Assembly (NCBI GenBank): GCA_928212115.1
Contig: CAKMRJ010004445.1
Coordinates: 74,934,946 to 74,998,945, forward strand
DNA: 64,000 nucleotides
Reading direction: 5' to 3'
Source of the DNA: Lactuca virosa
Lineage: Eukaryota > Streptophyta > Magnoliopsida > Asterales > Asteraceae
Part shown: positions 1 through 10,660 of the stretch, one piece after another
Position numbering within the stretch: position 1 is the first letter of the stretch
How the letters are laid out: every line of letters begins with the position of its first letter
Position numbers and translations under genes: made by a program
The notes under the pieces: model-generated
What the model was told of the DNA's origin: nothing
The model's input: the letters and a program-made list of their open reading frames with translations, nothing else
The model's database searches: none

Positions 1-519
1 GAAGAAGAAGAGGAGTCGGAGGAGGAAGTCATCAACCCTCCTTACATCGCCAGGGTGCCTGCAAACCGTTTTGGCTACAACGGGCCTGAGCCCCGTTGGG
101 CAACAGTGATCGAGATATGGAGTCGTCAGCAACGACAACGGTCACCATTTGGCGATCAAAGGGGTTACTACGACCTCAGTCATGGGGGACCGGCCGACAA
201 AGCTCTCCCGGTCGTGATCCAGCATATCACGAACCTTTGGGACCAGAATAGGAATATGGCGAATCAAGTTCGGGACCTCAACGTTGTTGTAGAAGCATCT
301 GATGCTCGTACCCGGGACCTGGAAAGAGACTTCTACCCCATGGAGCAACTCCTCGAGGACCTTTCCACCGCTCGGGCGGAGGTAAGGGAATACCAGATAA
401 GGCACGCAGCTCTCAAGGAGAGGGTGATCGCAGCCGAACGCCGGATTGCGGAGCTACAGGGAGCCTCGACCTCGGCTCAAGGCCACAGTGGACCAGCTGA
501 TACCACCCGCCTCGAGTAG
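1..519 (+). CDS. Partial coiled-coil ORF upstream of gag
   Basis: The frame is open from the first base of the window to a stop at 517-519, so the start lies upstream. The visible protein begins with an acidic Glu-rich stretch, then a Pro/Tyr/Phe patch (motif FGYNGPEPRW). It ends in about 90 residues rich in Leu, Glu, Arg and Ala with heptad-like spacing, which suggests a coiled coil. It lies 665 bp before gag of the Gypsy element on the same strand, so it is probably an extra ORF in the leader of that element. I recall similar ORFs near Gypsy gag genes in lettuce, but that is memory, not evidence. A captured host fragment is possible. Function is unknown. Confidence 0.5.
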   Translation, partial: EEEEESEEEVINPPYIARVPANRFGYNGPEPRWATVIEIWSRQQRQRSPFGDQRGYYDLSHGGPADKALPVVIQHITNLWDQNRNMANQVRDLNVVVEASDARTRDLERDFYPMEQLLEDLSTARAEVREYQIRHAALKERVIAAERRIAELQGASTSAQGHSGPADTTRLE

Positions 520-1184
520 TGTTGCACTACTCACATTTTGTAATAAACTAGGTTTATGAGTATGCGTTGGGGCTACTCTTTTCTATAAGTAGGTTTAACC
601 CTACGTCTAAGTGGTTGCACTAGTCGAAGGGTCTAAGTGCTGCCAAAAGTTTCTATTACATTAATATGATGTAGACCTTCTATAAGGTCAAATTTTCCTA
701 AAAACATGTACTAAATTGTATCAATGAAAATTGGCTGGCATTTTATTCTATTGGGAGTCCATCTCAGATTGCATAACATAACATTACAAACGATTTGCTT
801 CTGGTAACTCTGGGATTATTTGATGTATACCTCGGGAATGTGTAACCAAGAGACGGTCGACTTAGAAATGGTGAGTCCACCTTGGATCATGTTCCTTGTT
901 TGGTTGTGGGCTCAGGGCAGACTCATTAAGTTCAACGGTCTGTTGGACTTTAGTTAAACACAACTAGTATACATTGAGTGGTCTTATGAGTGGATCAGGC
1001 ATGGAACAAAGATTTCAAGATTTCATTTGATTCATTACTACTAAATTCATAAGTTTATTTATATAGACTCCTGCTATGAATTGTTTGCGACATTCGAAAA
1101 ATCGGGAAATGCTATACTTGAAAACTAATAACCATTACTAAAAGCCTCATACTAATTTCGTCTTTGAAATTCTATAACAGAAAG
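520..1184 (+). other. Non-coding spacer between leader ORF and gag
   Basis: AT-rich sequence with no convincing ORF. It separates the coiled-coil ORF from the gag start. It is probably the untranslated leader of the Gypsy element. I see no LTR end or primer-binding site here, so the 5' LTR must be left of the window. Confidence 0.4.
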
Positions 1185-2367
1185 ATGTCGCCTCGTAGAT
1201 CTGCTAGGCGCACTGGCGGAACGCAAACAAATCCACCACCGCCACCTCCCCAGTATGACCCTGTTATGTTCCAAGCTGCGGTCACGGCCGCAGTGGCAGC
1301 TGCTATGTCCCACATTAGCACTGACAGTGCTAGGAGGACAGGGAGCAGTACTAATAACTCCACTCAAGGGGATAGCCAAGGGCGTTCGAGAGAATGTTCC
1401 TTTAAGGACTTCACTAATGGCAAACCCGATTCGTTCAATGGTAACGGGGGAGTCATCGATTTGATCCAGTGGTTCGAGAAGACCGAATATGTCTTCGAGA
1501 TCTGTGCGTGCCCCGAAGCGAACAAAGTCAAATTCGCAGCTCGCACTTTCACCGGCAGGGCCCTCACTTGGTGGAACGGCCACGTGAAATCTCTAACTCT
1601 CGCAGTGGCAAATTCGATAAGTTGGGAAGATTTGAAAACCATGATGCTAAAGGAGTATTTTCCCAAGGGGTGAAGTGCAAAAATTAGAACAAGAACTGTG
1701 GAGTCTCAAGATGACGGGCTCTGACCTTGCAACCTACACTACTCGATTCAATGATCTAGCACTCCTCTGTCCGGCGATGGTCACTCCGGAAAACAAGAAG
1801 GTGGAACGATATCTCTGGGGACTATCATCCCAGATTCAAGATAGCGTGTTGGCCTCAAAGCTAACCACCTTTGACAGTGCCAAGGAGTTGGCTCAACAAT
1901 TCATAGATCATCGGGCCAGCCATGTCAATGTGACAAACACCTCCGATCAAGCACGGGGAGGGAACAACAAGAGGAAGTTCTGGGATAATAAAAAGAAGCA
2001 ACCGGCGCAGGCCCCCGTAAAGAAGCAGCAAATTGTTGCTATCCATGCTACCACTACTCCTTCCACTCCAGCACCACTGAGACAATATGCTGGAACCCTC
2101 CCCAAGTGCAACAAGTGCAACTTTCACCACAATGGTCCTTGTCGTGAAATGCACTGCAACCGCTGTAACAAGAAGGGGCATACCGCCCGTTTCTGCAGGG
2201 CGTCTGCCCAACAAGCCAACCCGGCCGCCAACGTCGGAGCAAGCCGAGCCTGTTACGGTTGCGGGGAGACTGGGCACTACAAGAAGGACTGTCCAAAAGC
2301 TAAAAACGCAAACACCGGCGGTTTCGGAAGGATCTTGGCCTTAGGGCAGGGGGGAAGCGAGGGATGA
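1185..2367 (+). pseudogene. gag: Gypsy gag, frameshifted
   Basis: The ATG at 1185 opens MSPRRSARRTGG, followed by a Pro/Gln-rich segment and a retrotransposon gag domain (FNGNGG...WFEKTEYVF...ALTWWNGHV). The frame hits TGA at 1671-1673 inside a G run and continues in another frame from about 1675, so one extra base has shifted the frame. The second part has a basic linker and three Cys/His knuckles between about 2107 and 2282: C-x2-C-x3-H-x4-C, C-x2-C-x4-H-x4-C and CYGCGETGHYKKDC. Gag would form the virus-like particle and bind element RNA. A second shift at the G run near 2350 separates gag from protease. The copy cannot make full-length Gag as it stands. Confidence 0.85.
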
Positions 2368-2374
2368 TCCCACG

Positions 2375-4210
2375 GTGGTTACCGGTACGTTTCTCGTCAA
2401 TAACTCATATGCATGCATATTATTCGATAGTGGAGCGGAGAGGAGTTTCGTTAGCCACAAATTCAAACAATTTTTAAAACAAAATCCCCAATCACTAAAA
2501 GGTACATACGTTGTAGAAATGGCTAATGGAAAAACAGAAAGTACTAACGACATATACTCAGGGTGTACCCTCACTCTAGACAATCACTCATTCAAAATCA
2601 ATCTATTGTCGGTTTCAATAAAAAGTTTCGACATCATCATTGGTATGGATTGGTTAAGTTCAAATCGTGCTGACATTCTGTGCTACGAAAGGGTTGTTCG
2701 CCTTAATCCGCCGAGTGGCGAAACTCTAGTCGTCTACGGCGACAAACCTATTGCAAACCTGCAAATCATCTCTTGCGCCAAAGCCCAAAAGTATCTCCGA
2801 AAGGAATACCACGCCTTCTTAGCACACGTAGTGGATAAGAAACAAGAGGTGAAGAACGTCAAAGACATCCCGGAGGTCTGTAATTTCCCTGACGTATTCC
2901 CAGAAGACCTTCCTGGAGTCCCTCCCGCATGACAAGTCGAATTCCGGATCGACCTGACCCCCGGAGCTACCCCCGTAGCCAAAGCGCCCTACCGTCTAGC
3001 GCCAGCCGAGATGCAGGAACTATCCAGCCAACTAAACGAACTACTGAGCAAAGGTTTCATTAAACCCAGCTTCTCGCCTTGGGGAGCACCAGTTCTGTTT
3101 GTGAAAAAGAAGGATGGATCGTTTCGCATGTGCATCGACTACCGGGAGTTAAATAAGCTTACCATCAAAAACCGATACCCTTTACCCCGAATCGACGACC
3201 TATTTGACCAACTCCAAGGAGCATCTTACTTCTCAAGGATCGATCTGAGATCGGGCCACCACCAACTACGGGTTCAGGAGGAGGATGTTCCCAAGACGAC
3301 GTTCAGAACTCGGTACGGTCACTACGAGTTTGTAGTGATGCCCTTTGGGTTAACAAACGCACCCGCGGTGTTCATGGATCTAATGATCCGGGTGTGCCGG
3401 CCTTACCTAGACAAGTTCGTGATTGTCTTCATAGATGACATTCTAGTCTATTGAAGGAGTAAGGAAGAGCATAGCCAACATCTACGATAGGTTTTGGAGA
3501 CACTAAGGGTGGAGAAGTGATATGCAAAATTTTCGAAATGTGAATTTTGGATCCGAGAGGTGGACTTCCTCGGTCATGTGGTTAGCGAGAAAGGGATACA
3601 CGTGGATCCCTCCAAAATCAAGGTGATCGAGAACTGTTCAGCACCAAGGACACCCACAGAAATCCGCCAATTCTTAGGCCTCGCTGGCTACTACCGAAGG
3701 TTCATCCAAAACTTCTCCAAGATTGCCAAACCACTTACCACCCTAACCCAAAAGAGTGTAACTTTCAGCTGGGGAGGGAAACAAGAAACCGCCTTCCAAA
3801 CATTAAAACAGGCCCTGTGTAGTTCCCCGATTTTATCCCTGCCAGAGGGAACCGAAGACTTTGTGGTCTACTGTGACGCATCAAACCAGGGCCTTGGATG
3901 TGTGTTAATGCAACGAGGAAAGGTCATTGTCTACGTATCGAGGCAATTAAAAACGCACGAGGTCAACTATGCCACACATGACCTCGAATTGGGAGTGGTA
4001 GTATTCGCCCTAAAGATCTGGAGCCACTACCTTTACGGAACAAAGTGTACTATCTTCACCGATCACAAAAGCCTTCAGCACATTCTCAATCAAAAAGAGC
4101 TCAACATGAGGCAGAGACGATGGGTAGAATTACTGAATGATTACGAGTGTGAGATTCGTTATCACCCAGGTAAAGCCAACGTGGTAGCTGACGCCTTAAG
4201 TCGAAAATAA
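2375..4210 (+). pseudogene. pol: Gypsy protease, reverse transcriptase and RNase H, with stop codons
   Basis: One reading frame runs through the region but is broken by TGA at 2930-2932, TGA at 3452-3454, TAG at 3488-3490, TGA at 3518-3520 and TAA at 4208-4210. The protease active site is FDSGA at about 2423-2437. RT has the LFVKKKDGSFRMCIDYRELN block, MPFGLTNAP and the catalytic FIDD box just before the stop at 3452. RNase H shows the VVYCDAS and TDHKSL motifs and ends in HPGKANVVADALSRK. The 2930 stop fits a CGA-to-TGA change, a common result of cytosine deamination. The enzyme set would copy element RNA into DNA; this copy is inactive. Confidence 0.88.
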
Positions 4211-5452
4211 TACTTGGGTCGCCGAGTAAAGTCATTAACCATGACAATCCATTCGCACCTGTCCATGCAAATCAAAGAGGCCCAGTTGGAAGCTTTGAAG
4301 CCCGAGAATGTGGCGGGTGAAGCATTAAGAGGAATGGATAAGAATCTAGAAGTCAAGGACGACGGAGCTCGCTATCTCATGAACCGAATTTGGACTCCGA
4401 AATTCGGCGGGTTCAGGGACGTCGTCTTGAACGAATCACACAAAACTCGATACTTCATACATCCCGGTTCGGACAAGATGTACCTGGACCTAAAGAAACT
4501 CTATTGGTGGCCGAACATGAAGGCCGAGATCGCTACCTACGTGAGCAAGTCTCTAGCTTGCGCCAAAGTTAAGGTAGAGTACCAAAAGCCTTCGGGTCTA
4601 CTACAGCAACCTGCGATACCCGAATGGAAGTGGGAACGAATAACCATGGACTTCATAACCAAACTGCCTAAGACAAAGGGTGGTCTTGATACCATCTGGG
4701 TAATCGTCGATAGATTGACCAAATCCGCGCACTTCCTACCAATAAAGGAGACCGACAAGATAGAAAGGTTGACTAGGACGTACATCAAAGAGGTTGTACG
4801 ACTACATGGTGTGCCGATATCCATTATCTTTGACAGAGATAGTAGATTCACTTCACGGTTCTGGCAGTCCTTACAGAGAGCTCTAGGGACCAGGCTAGAC
4901 ATGAGTACGGCATACCATCCACAAACTGACGGGCAGAGCGAAAGAACTATTCAAACCTTGGAAGATATGCTAAGAGCTTGTGTTATTGACTTCGGTAGAG
5001 CGTGGGATACCCACTTACCACTTATTGAATTCTCGTACAACAACAACTATCATAATAGCATCAAGGTCGCGCCATTTGAAGCTCTTTATGGCCGTAAGTG
5101 CAGATCACCGCTGTGCTGGGCTGAAGTGGGAGATGCACAGTTAGCAAAAGGGCAAGTCCCTAACAGCACACTCACTGGCCCTGAAATCATAAGGGAAACT
5201 ACGGAAAAGATAGTTCAAATTCGAGAGAGACTGAAAGTGTCTCGAGATCGACAGAAGAGCTACGCCGATAAGCGACGCAAACCCTTGGAATTCCAGGTTG
5301 GGGACCGGGTGCTACTAAAGGTCTCACCCTGGAAAGGGACGATACGTTTTGGTAAACGTGGTAAACTAAATCCAAGGTATATCGGGCCATTTAAAATCCT
5401 TGCCAGGATTGGCCCGGTGGCATACAAACTCCGACTACCCCCAAGAACTTAA
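4211..5452 (+). pseudogene. int: Gypsy integrase, C-terminal frameshift
   Basis: Continues the pol frame after the stop at 4208. The zinc-binding domain keeps both His residues, but the usual CLTC pair reads SLAC, so the first Cys is lost. The catalytic core shows the D, D and E blocks (VIVDRLTKSAHF, FDRDSRFTSRFW, QSERTIQTLEDM). After the core comes VGDRVLLKVSPWKGTIRF and the GPF motif. The frame is lost at a run of five C near 5437 and continues one base out of phase from about 5400. Integrase would insert the cDNA and leave a 5-bp target duplication. Confidence 0.88.
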
Positions 5453-6533
5453 CAACGTACACCTGACCTTCCACGTGTCAAATTTAAAGAAGTGTCTGTC
5501 TGACGAGACTCTTGTGATCCCACTCGAGGAAATCAAATTCGACGAGAGTCTCCACTTCATAGAAGAACCGGTAGAAATCATGGATCGAGAGATCAAGAGG
5601 ACAAAACAAAGTCGTATTCCTATTGTGAAGTTCCGTTGGAACGCAAAGCGAGTGTTGGATTAATGTCTAAGTCCATAACTATAATTGGTAAGACTTGACC
5701 CGACCCGGCATGGTCCATTTGGGTTGCATGGCATCATGCATTTGGATAGACTATAATGAGAGAAATAACACTTAAGGTTGGTTAATATATTATAAGTTCT
5801 AATATATTAATAAGGTTATTTAATTAGTATTGATCAAGAATTAATTTGGAATTAATTAAGTGATCAAAAGGATACTAATTAAATATATGGGTTGATTGTG
5901 TAAATCATTCATTCTTATATATGTGGGCTTGTGATCCAAGATTCCTTATGTTGGACTAAGTCCATGGGGTGACCCATGGATACTCCATGGAGGTTAAAAT
6001 CCATGGAGCATAAGGAATGGGAAAAGTTATGAGTTACATGGTGTAACCCTAATAGCCACCATATAAAAGAATCCCATGGCTCAAGAAATCGTGGACTAAT
6101 GTGTGAATATGAGGGCTAGACGATTTCAAGGAGTGTTCCATTTCTCTCAAGTCATTCCATGTGCATTTGGTGTTGTGTGAACCATTTGAGGTGTCACACT
6201 TGGGGCACTAGGCACTCAAGCTTCATGGAGACAAGCTACATCAAACTAAGGTATGTATTCTATCCATTTGATTACCCAAGTATCAAGTATTGTATGCTAG
6301 ATAGGGTAATACCTTGGAAAGTTCATAATTGCATGTATAATAGAGAAAACATAGATCCAAGGTATTTAGGGTTGCATGTACACTTAGGAGTGTTAGAATG
6401 CTCAAAACCCATCAGCGAGGACCTGAATTCACCTGGGAACGCGAGGATCAAATGAAACAAAAATACCCACATCTTTTCCCCAACTCTTGAAGTCCCAGTC
6501 AAAACGCTAATTTCGGGACGAAATTCCTTTTAA
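5400..6533 (+). pseudogene. Gypsy chromodomain, split by a Copia solo LTR
   Basis: In the shifted frame the sequence gives the HVSNLKKCL block and a chromodomain (LDDI-like, FIEEPVEIMDREIKRTKQ, VKFRWNAKR). At 5652 the frame runs into a foreign LTR (5653-6414). Past the LTR and its GCGAG duplication, the frame resumes at 6420 with the expected chromodomain tail (motif FTWERE) and stays open to TAA at 6531-6533. The chromodomain is thought to direct integration to heterochromatin. The insertion falls cleanly inside the coding sequence, so it came after the Gypsy copy arrived. Confidence 0.85.
5653..6414 (+). mobile_element. Copia-type solo LTR (762 bp), duplication GCGAG
   Basis: Starts TGTTGGATTAATG and ends CAAAACCCATCA. 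Flanked by GCGAG at 5648-5652 and 6415-6419. It is the same family as the LTRs of the complete element at 21290-28883, sharing the TATA region and the AAACATAGATCCAAGG block near the end. No internal region remains, so it is a solo LTR formed by recombination between two LTRs. A TATA-like ATATAAAAG lies near 6061-6070 and indicates plus orientation. Confidence 0.93.
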
Positions 6534-6544
6534 AGGGGGGATGA
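6531..6544 (+). promoter_or_regulatory. Polypurine tract of the plus-strand Gypsy element
   Basis: TAAAGGGGGGATGA directly before the LTR start TGTGACAACC at 6545. It primes plus-strand cDNA synthesis. The pol stop codon overlaps its first three bases. Confidence 0.8.
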
Positions 6545-7744
6545 TGTGACAACCGTCAAATTCTGATCAAGGCAAAGTCAAATAAAGTCAACAAGTCAAA
6601 CCGGTCAACTCAATTAACCTTGTATATTAGGGTTTACATTATGTAACTACCGTACAACTCGCTATTTTAAAAAGAAGTTATCACTTGAAAAATTCATATG
6701 TTCAGAATTCTCAAACCCTAATCAGGGTAAGTGATGAGACTACTTGGTGAAACACTATTCTGTACCCCCTGAGAGCGTGTAACATTCATAACGAGGCTTA
6801 GCGAGGTTTACAAACCTTGCGAGGCAAAGCTAAACATCCAAAAAGGGTACAAACGAAGTCAATCTCAAATTTCTCCCAAATCTCTCCAAGAATATGAAAT
6901 CTCTCCCAAATCTCTCTAAGTATGTGAAATCTCTCCAAGAATATGAAATCTCTCCCAAATCTTTCTAAGTATGTGAAATCTCTCCAAGAATATGAAATCT
7001 CTCCCAAATATCTCTACGTATATGAAATCTCTCCAAGTACGAAATCTCTCCCAAATCTCTCTAAGTATGTGAAATCTCTCCAAGAATACGAAATCTCTCC
7101 CAAATCTCTCTAAGTATGTGAAATCTCTCCAAGAATATGAAATCTCTCCCAAATCTCTCTAAGTATATGAAATCTCTCCAAGCATGTGAAATCTCTCCCA
7201 AATCTCTCCAAGTGTGTGTAATCTCTCCCAAATCTCTCCAAGCATGTGAAATCTCTCCTAAATCTCTCCAAGCATGTGAAATCTCTCTCAAATCTCTCCA
7301 AGAGTGTGAAATCTCTCCCAAATCTCTCTATGTACCTTCCTCAGTCGAAAACAGCCCAATATCAAAGGAGGGAACCTTCTTGGTCCGGAACCCTCTTGGT
7401 CCGAAACCCTCTTAGTCCGGAACCGGACAATTTCGCATCTCAGCTTCGGAATGCCTTAGCTTCGGACTCCCAATTTCGGAAACCATGAAAGAACTTCGGA
7501 ATTTTCACTTTTGGCTCCGGAAGTGTGATCTTGACTCCGGAACCCTCGCAGGTTCGCTTCCTTCTCCCAGTTTTCGACCACTTTTGCGTTTTAAGCTCGT
7601 TTTTCATGATTTTTGCTTAGGGTTTTCACCCAAACTTATATTTTGACATATAAGATCATATATATTCATATTTTAATCACATTTTAGGGGAAAGCTCAAC
7701 TTAAGAACAATATCTAGTGGGTGAGATATTGAGATAGAGTGTTG
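6545..7744 (+). mobile_element. 5' part of the Gypsy 3' LTR
   Basis: Starts with TGTGACAACC after the polypurine tract. It holds AT-rich sequence, a tandem-repeat array (6880-7330) and a series of CGGAACC/CGGACT repeats near 7380-7550. The right limit is uncertain, because around 7745 the sequence starts to resemble the reverse complement of the LTR family at 60748 and 63332. No long ORF is credible here; open frames across the array are a by-product of the repeat period. Confidence 0.6.
6880..7330. repeat. Tandem array, 30-bp unit with 18-bp sub-units
   Basis: The unit contains AAATCTCTCCCAAATCTCTC followed by AAGnATGTG. From about 7170 to 7330 it repeats every 30 bp. Further left, 30-bp and 18-bp pieces alternate to give a period near 48 bp. 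The array sits inside the LTR and is pyrimidine-rich on the plus strand. Confidence 0.85.
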
Positions 7745-9615
7745 ATCTTTCCATGAAGTATGACTCAAGTTAACCCCCATACCCACATAGGACAAACCTC
7801 AGTCACTATTCATCCATACCCAGTCAACTATTTGTCCTCTCACACCTCTCCTCCAGCTGGAATCTTGATCAAAAATTGGAAACCCCCATCTCTCCTTCCA
7901 CTTTACTCACTCTCTCACCAAGAAACAAACACTTCTCTCTCATTTCCCTCTCAAGGAACTCGAGACTCCAAGGCTGCCTCTGAGCTTTTCACCCTCATTC
8001 AGTAAGTATTCTCATCCTACATTGAACATTATTCACTCCTTCACTCAGATTATGAATCTCTCATAACAAAGGTCACCATAATTGTTCTTAGATCTTCAAC
8101 TCTCCAAGCTCCTACCAAGTGTTCTTGACTTGGAAACCCTTCCGCTTCAGCATTCATCTAAAGAAATCACTCAAGGTGAGTTCATACCCCTACATTTTCA
8201 TGTTTTCTTCAAGTTTTAGGGGGGGGGGATACAAGTTAACACACCTTAATATAACTCAAACTCCTACTTCAGCTTTTCACAAAAAAGTTAAGTCCTATTC
8301 ACGGACTGTTTTGACCATCTTAAACTTAATATCTTTCAAAACTGTTTCATATGCAAGTAGTTCAGGTTTATACCTTTCTAATGACTACTTGCACATCTCC
8401 ATACGATTTTTCTACAATTTATGGTGATTTTTATAAAATTGTCTATCATTTCCAAAATGAATTCGGACCAGCTGTGAATATGAACATTTTCACATAAGTT
8501 AGAAACTTCTAAAAATTATGGATAAACTAGACACATTTTCTAAACTCTCAAAGTTTACGGATTCAGTTTTCGACTTCGTATGATTTTTCTATGATTTTTC
8601 TAAAACAGTGCAGAAAGATTAAAAACTGGTTCACAGCTTACAATTTTCATAACACTTTGTAACATGTTGAGCAAAGTGTTTGTCTTTGATGACTTTATAA
8701 TTTACATATGTTTTCTGTTAAGTTATAGTTAAATAACAGAAATTTACTTCCTGAATTGTAAGAGTCCTTTCACATTACAAACATACAAGATGAAACATAA
8801 GAAGCATAGTTATGCATTACTAAACATACTACATGTAAACTCGTTCACGTAAGTTGTGAGACAATTCTTCAATTGTACTCTTAGAGTACGGGTTAAAATT
8901 CCTGCAAGTTATAACCAGAGTCTCTTGTAGGGAGAGCGTGATAATTGTGTATAGATCTATATTGGGATTGACACCCCACACCTCGCTGCTAGCTACAGCA
9001 GGACCTGCAGGTCTACGGGTGACAAAAGTCATAGGATCTTGACGTCTGAAAAACGTTGTAGCAGACTAGTTATAGTATAGTTATAACGACTCACATAGGG
9101 AGTTAACAACATTTCAAGTTTACGGGAAAATTCTACTTTAAAAAGGGGTTTTATCTATTTAAAACTACAACCACGTTATAAGTACAAAATACACACATAC
9201 TCTCGGTCTTGGGATTTAAGACTACAAGACTTTTTATAAGGAAAATAAGGGATTTTCTTGAAGCATACATTACCATTACAAACAAAGATTTTCAAACTCT
9301 ACATCCAAAAGCTTATGAACTCACCAACTTAATCGTTGACACTCTTTCAAAACTACTTGTATTCTCATGAAACTAGTGAAACGGGTAAACAACTGCTTTT
9401 GAGGATGGGACACAAGACGTCAATTTATACATTTTGTCATCATAATGTAATTGATTTTGAAACATGTAAACTCATACTATGGTGTAACTTTTTCAATTAT
9501 ATTTATGATGGTTGTATTTACTATGAGCACTATTATACTCGTTGTTGTGATACTATACATGAAGTCATTTTGCACCCCCGGACGTTTCCGCCATCCTTGG
9601 TTTGGGGGTGTGACA
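7745..9615 (+). mobile_element. LTR of the TGTCACACCCCC family, interrupting the Gypsy LTR
   Basis: The right end at 9615 reads GGGGGTGTGACA. Reverse-complemented, it matches the start of the LTRs at 60748 and 63332, including the CGGAAACGTC block. Blocks near 9300-9350 and 8870-9010 also match the reverse complement of 60970-61040 and 61440-61600, so its orientation is opposite to those copies. The left end is set only by resemblance and could be tens of bases off. I did not find a clean target duplication. Short open frames inside are not coding. Orientation is inferred from the R/U5-like splice and GTGAG context. Confidence 0.6.
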
Positions 9616-10053
9616 GCTTGCATGTTATGTTTATGTTTATTTTTATGTTTATGTTATGCTTGTTGATATGATATGTATATCGGACATCGGTCCGATGCCG
9701 GGTGGGGCCCGATGTCGAGCGGGGCCTGATGCAGTGGACTAGGCCCAGTATGTGATTATGTGTATGGTATGTGGTAGCTTGGGGGGACTCACTAACCTTC
9801 GTGCTTACGGTTTACAGTTTTTTTTCAGGTACTTCCACTAGTAAAGGGAAGGGCTCGGGATGATTGCAGCGCACACACCATAGTTCAGCCTGGGGCGTTT
9901 TAGACTCTGATATTTTGTCATATGATTTGATACAGCATTTGATGTGATGTTTGAGACACATGGATTATGATTTTATTTATAATAATTTATGAGTTATGGT
10001 TTTACTAATGTTTTAAAAACGAAATTTTTGGACTGTATTTTTAGGGTGTTTCA
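9616..10053 (+). mobile_element. 3' part of a Gypsy-type LTR
   Basis: Ends GGGTGTTTCA at 10053. The block ACTCACTAACCTTCGTGCTT, the GGTACTTCC block and the final AAACGAAATTTTTGG match the reverse complement of the solo LTR at 34953-37336, so this is the R-U5 part of a related LTR in plus orientation. It contains GC-rich short repeats (GGGGCCCGATG type) at 9690-9745. The simplest reading is that it ends the plus-strand Gypsy element. Confidence 0.6.
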
Positions 10054-10280
10054 GTTAATGACCTTAAATAGGGGTCACAGCCTGAATTTTAGGGTTTTGG
10101 GACAACCTCGAGTACGTCCGGTGTACCCCTTAGTACGCTCAGCGTACTTAGCAAAACATACATCTCACATTAACTTTCATCTCCGATGTATACCACACAT
10201 ACGCCCACCATATAGACTTAATTTGTAATGAAAATGGATTTTGTGGTTCAAAATGAAAATACCCGGAAACGGGTGTTACA
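10054..10280 (-). mobile_element. Truncated 3' LTR of the minus-strand Gypsy element
   Basis: Matches the right 220 bp of the LTR at 14972-15976, including TTAATGACCTTAAATAGGGG and the GTACGC/GCGTAC palindromes. It stops abruptly at 10054, where the neighbouring element ends. Confidence 0.85.
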
Positions 10281-10303
10281 ACTATCCACCACTTAGATCA
10301 GAC

Positions 10304-10640
10304 TTAGTCCTCAAAGTCCGCTGCTACAACCAAATCTAGGTAGTGCTCCCTCATCTCATCCTCAGGCACCCACATCCACTCAGAGACTTTCTGGTGCTGC
10401 CATTGTACCTTTACCTGATTCACCACCTTGTTGCGTAGAGCTTTGGTCTTCCTATCGAGAATCGTAATTGGCCTCTCTACGTAGTTCAGGCACTCATTGA
10501 TCTGAATATCACCCAAAGGAATCACCGCAGAATCATCGGCTACACATTTCCACAACAGAGAGACGTGGAAAGTGTTGTGGATCTAACTGGTCTCAACAGG
10601 AAAATCCAGTCGGTATGCAACCTTACCCACCCGGACGCTA
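10304..10640 (-). pseudogene. Chromodomain region of minus-strand Gypsy
   Basis: Minus-strand translation gives HNTFHVSLLWKCV, then NYVERPITILDRKTKALRNK and VKVQWQHQKVSEWMWVPEDE, a chromodomain with its FHVS lead-in. The last codons reach the polypurine tract. An in-frame stop precedes the FHVS block near 10580. Confidence 0.85.
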
Positions 10641-10660
10641 ATCCTGAAGGTACCAATAAA

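Larger units (their letters stand above)
1..10053 (+). mobile_element. Ty3/Gypsy chromovirus (Tekay-like), 5' end outside window
   Basis: The domain order gag, protease, reverse transcriptase, RNase H, integrase, chromodomain is Ty3/Gypsy. The GPF motif after the integrase core (PRYIGPFKI) and the terminal chromodomain point to a chromovirus of the Tekay/Del type. The pol frame ends inside the polypurine tract at 6531-6544. The 3' LTR starts at 6545 (TGTGACAACC). I place the element end at 10053 (GGGTGTTTCA), because the sequence from 10054 on matches the middle of the LTR of the minus-strand element at 10054-15976. This implies the plus-strand element was inserted into that LTR. The right boundary is inference; a foreign LTR (about 7745-9615) interrupts it. 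Confidence 0.65.

Noticed and set aside
6798..7321. Overlapping minus-strand frames rich in GEISH..WRDL repeats
   Set aside because: They are translations of the 30-bp tandem array, whose period is a multiple of three, so frames stay open without coding.
6880..7330. CRISPR-like regular array
   Set aside because: Units are contiguous with no unique spacers, and the setting is a plant LTR.
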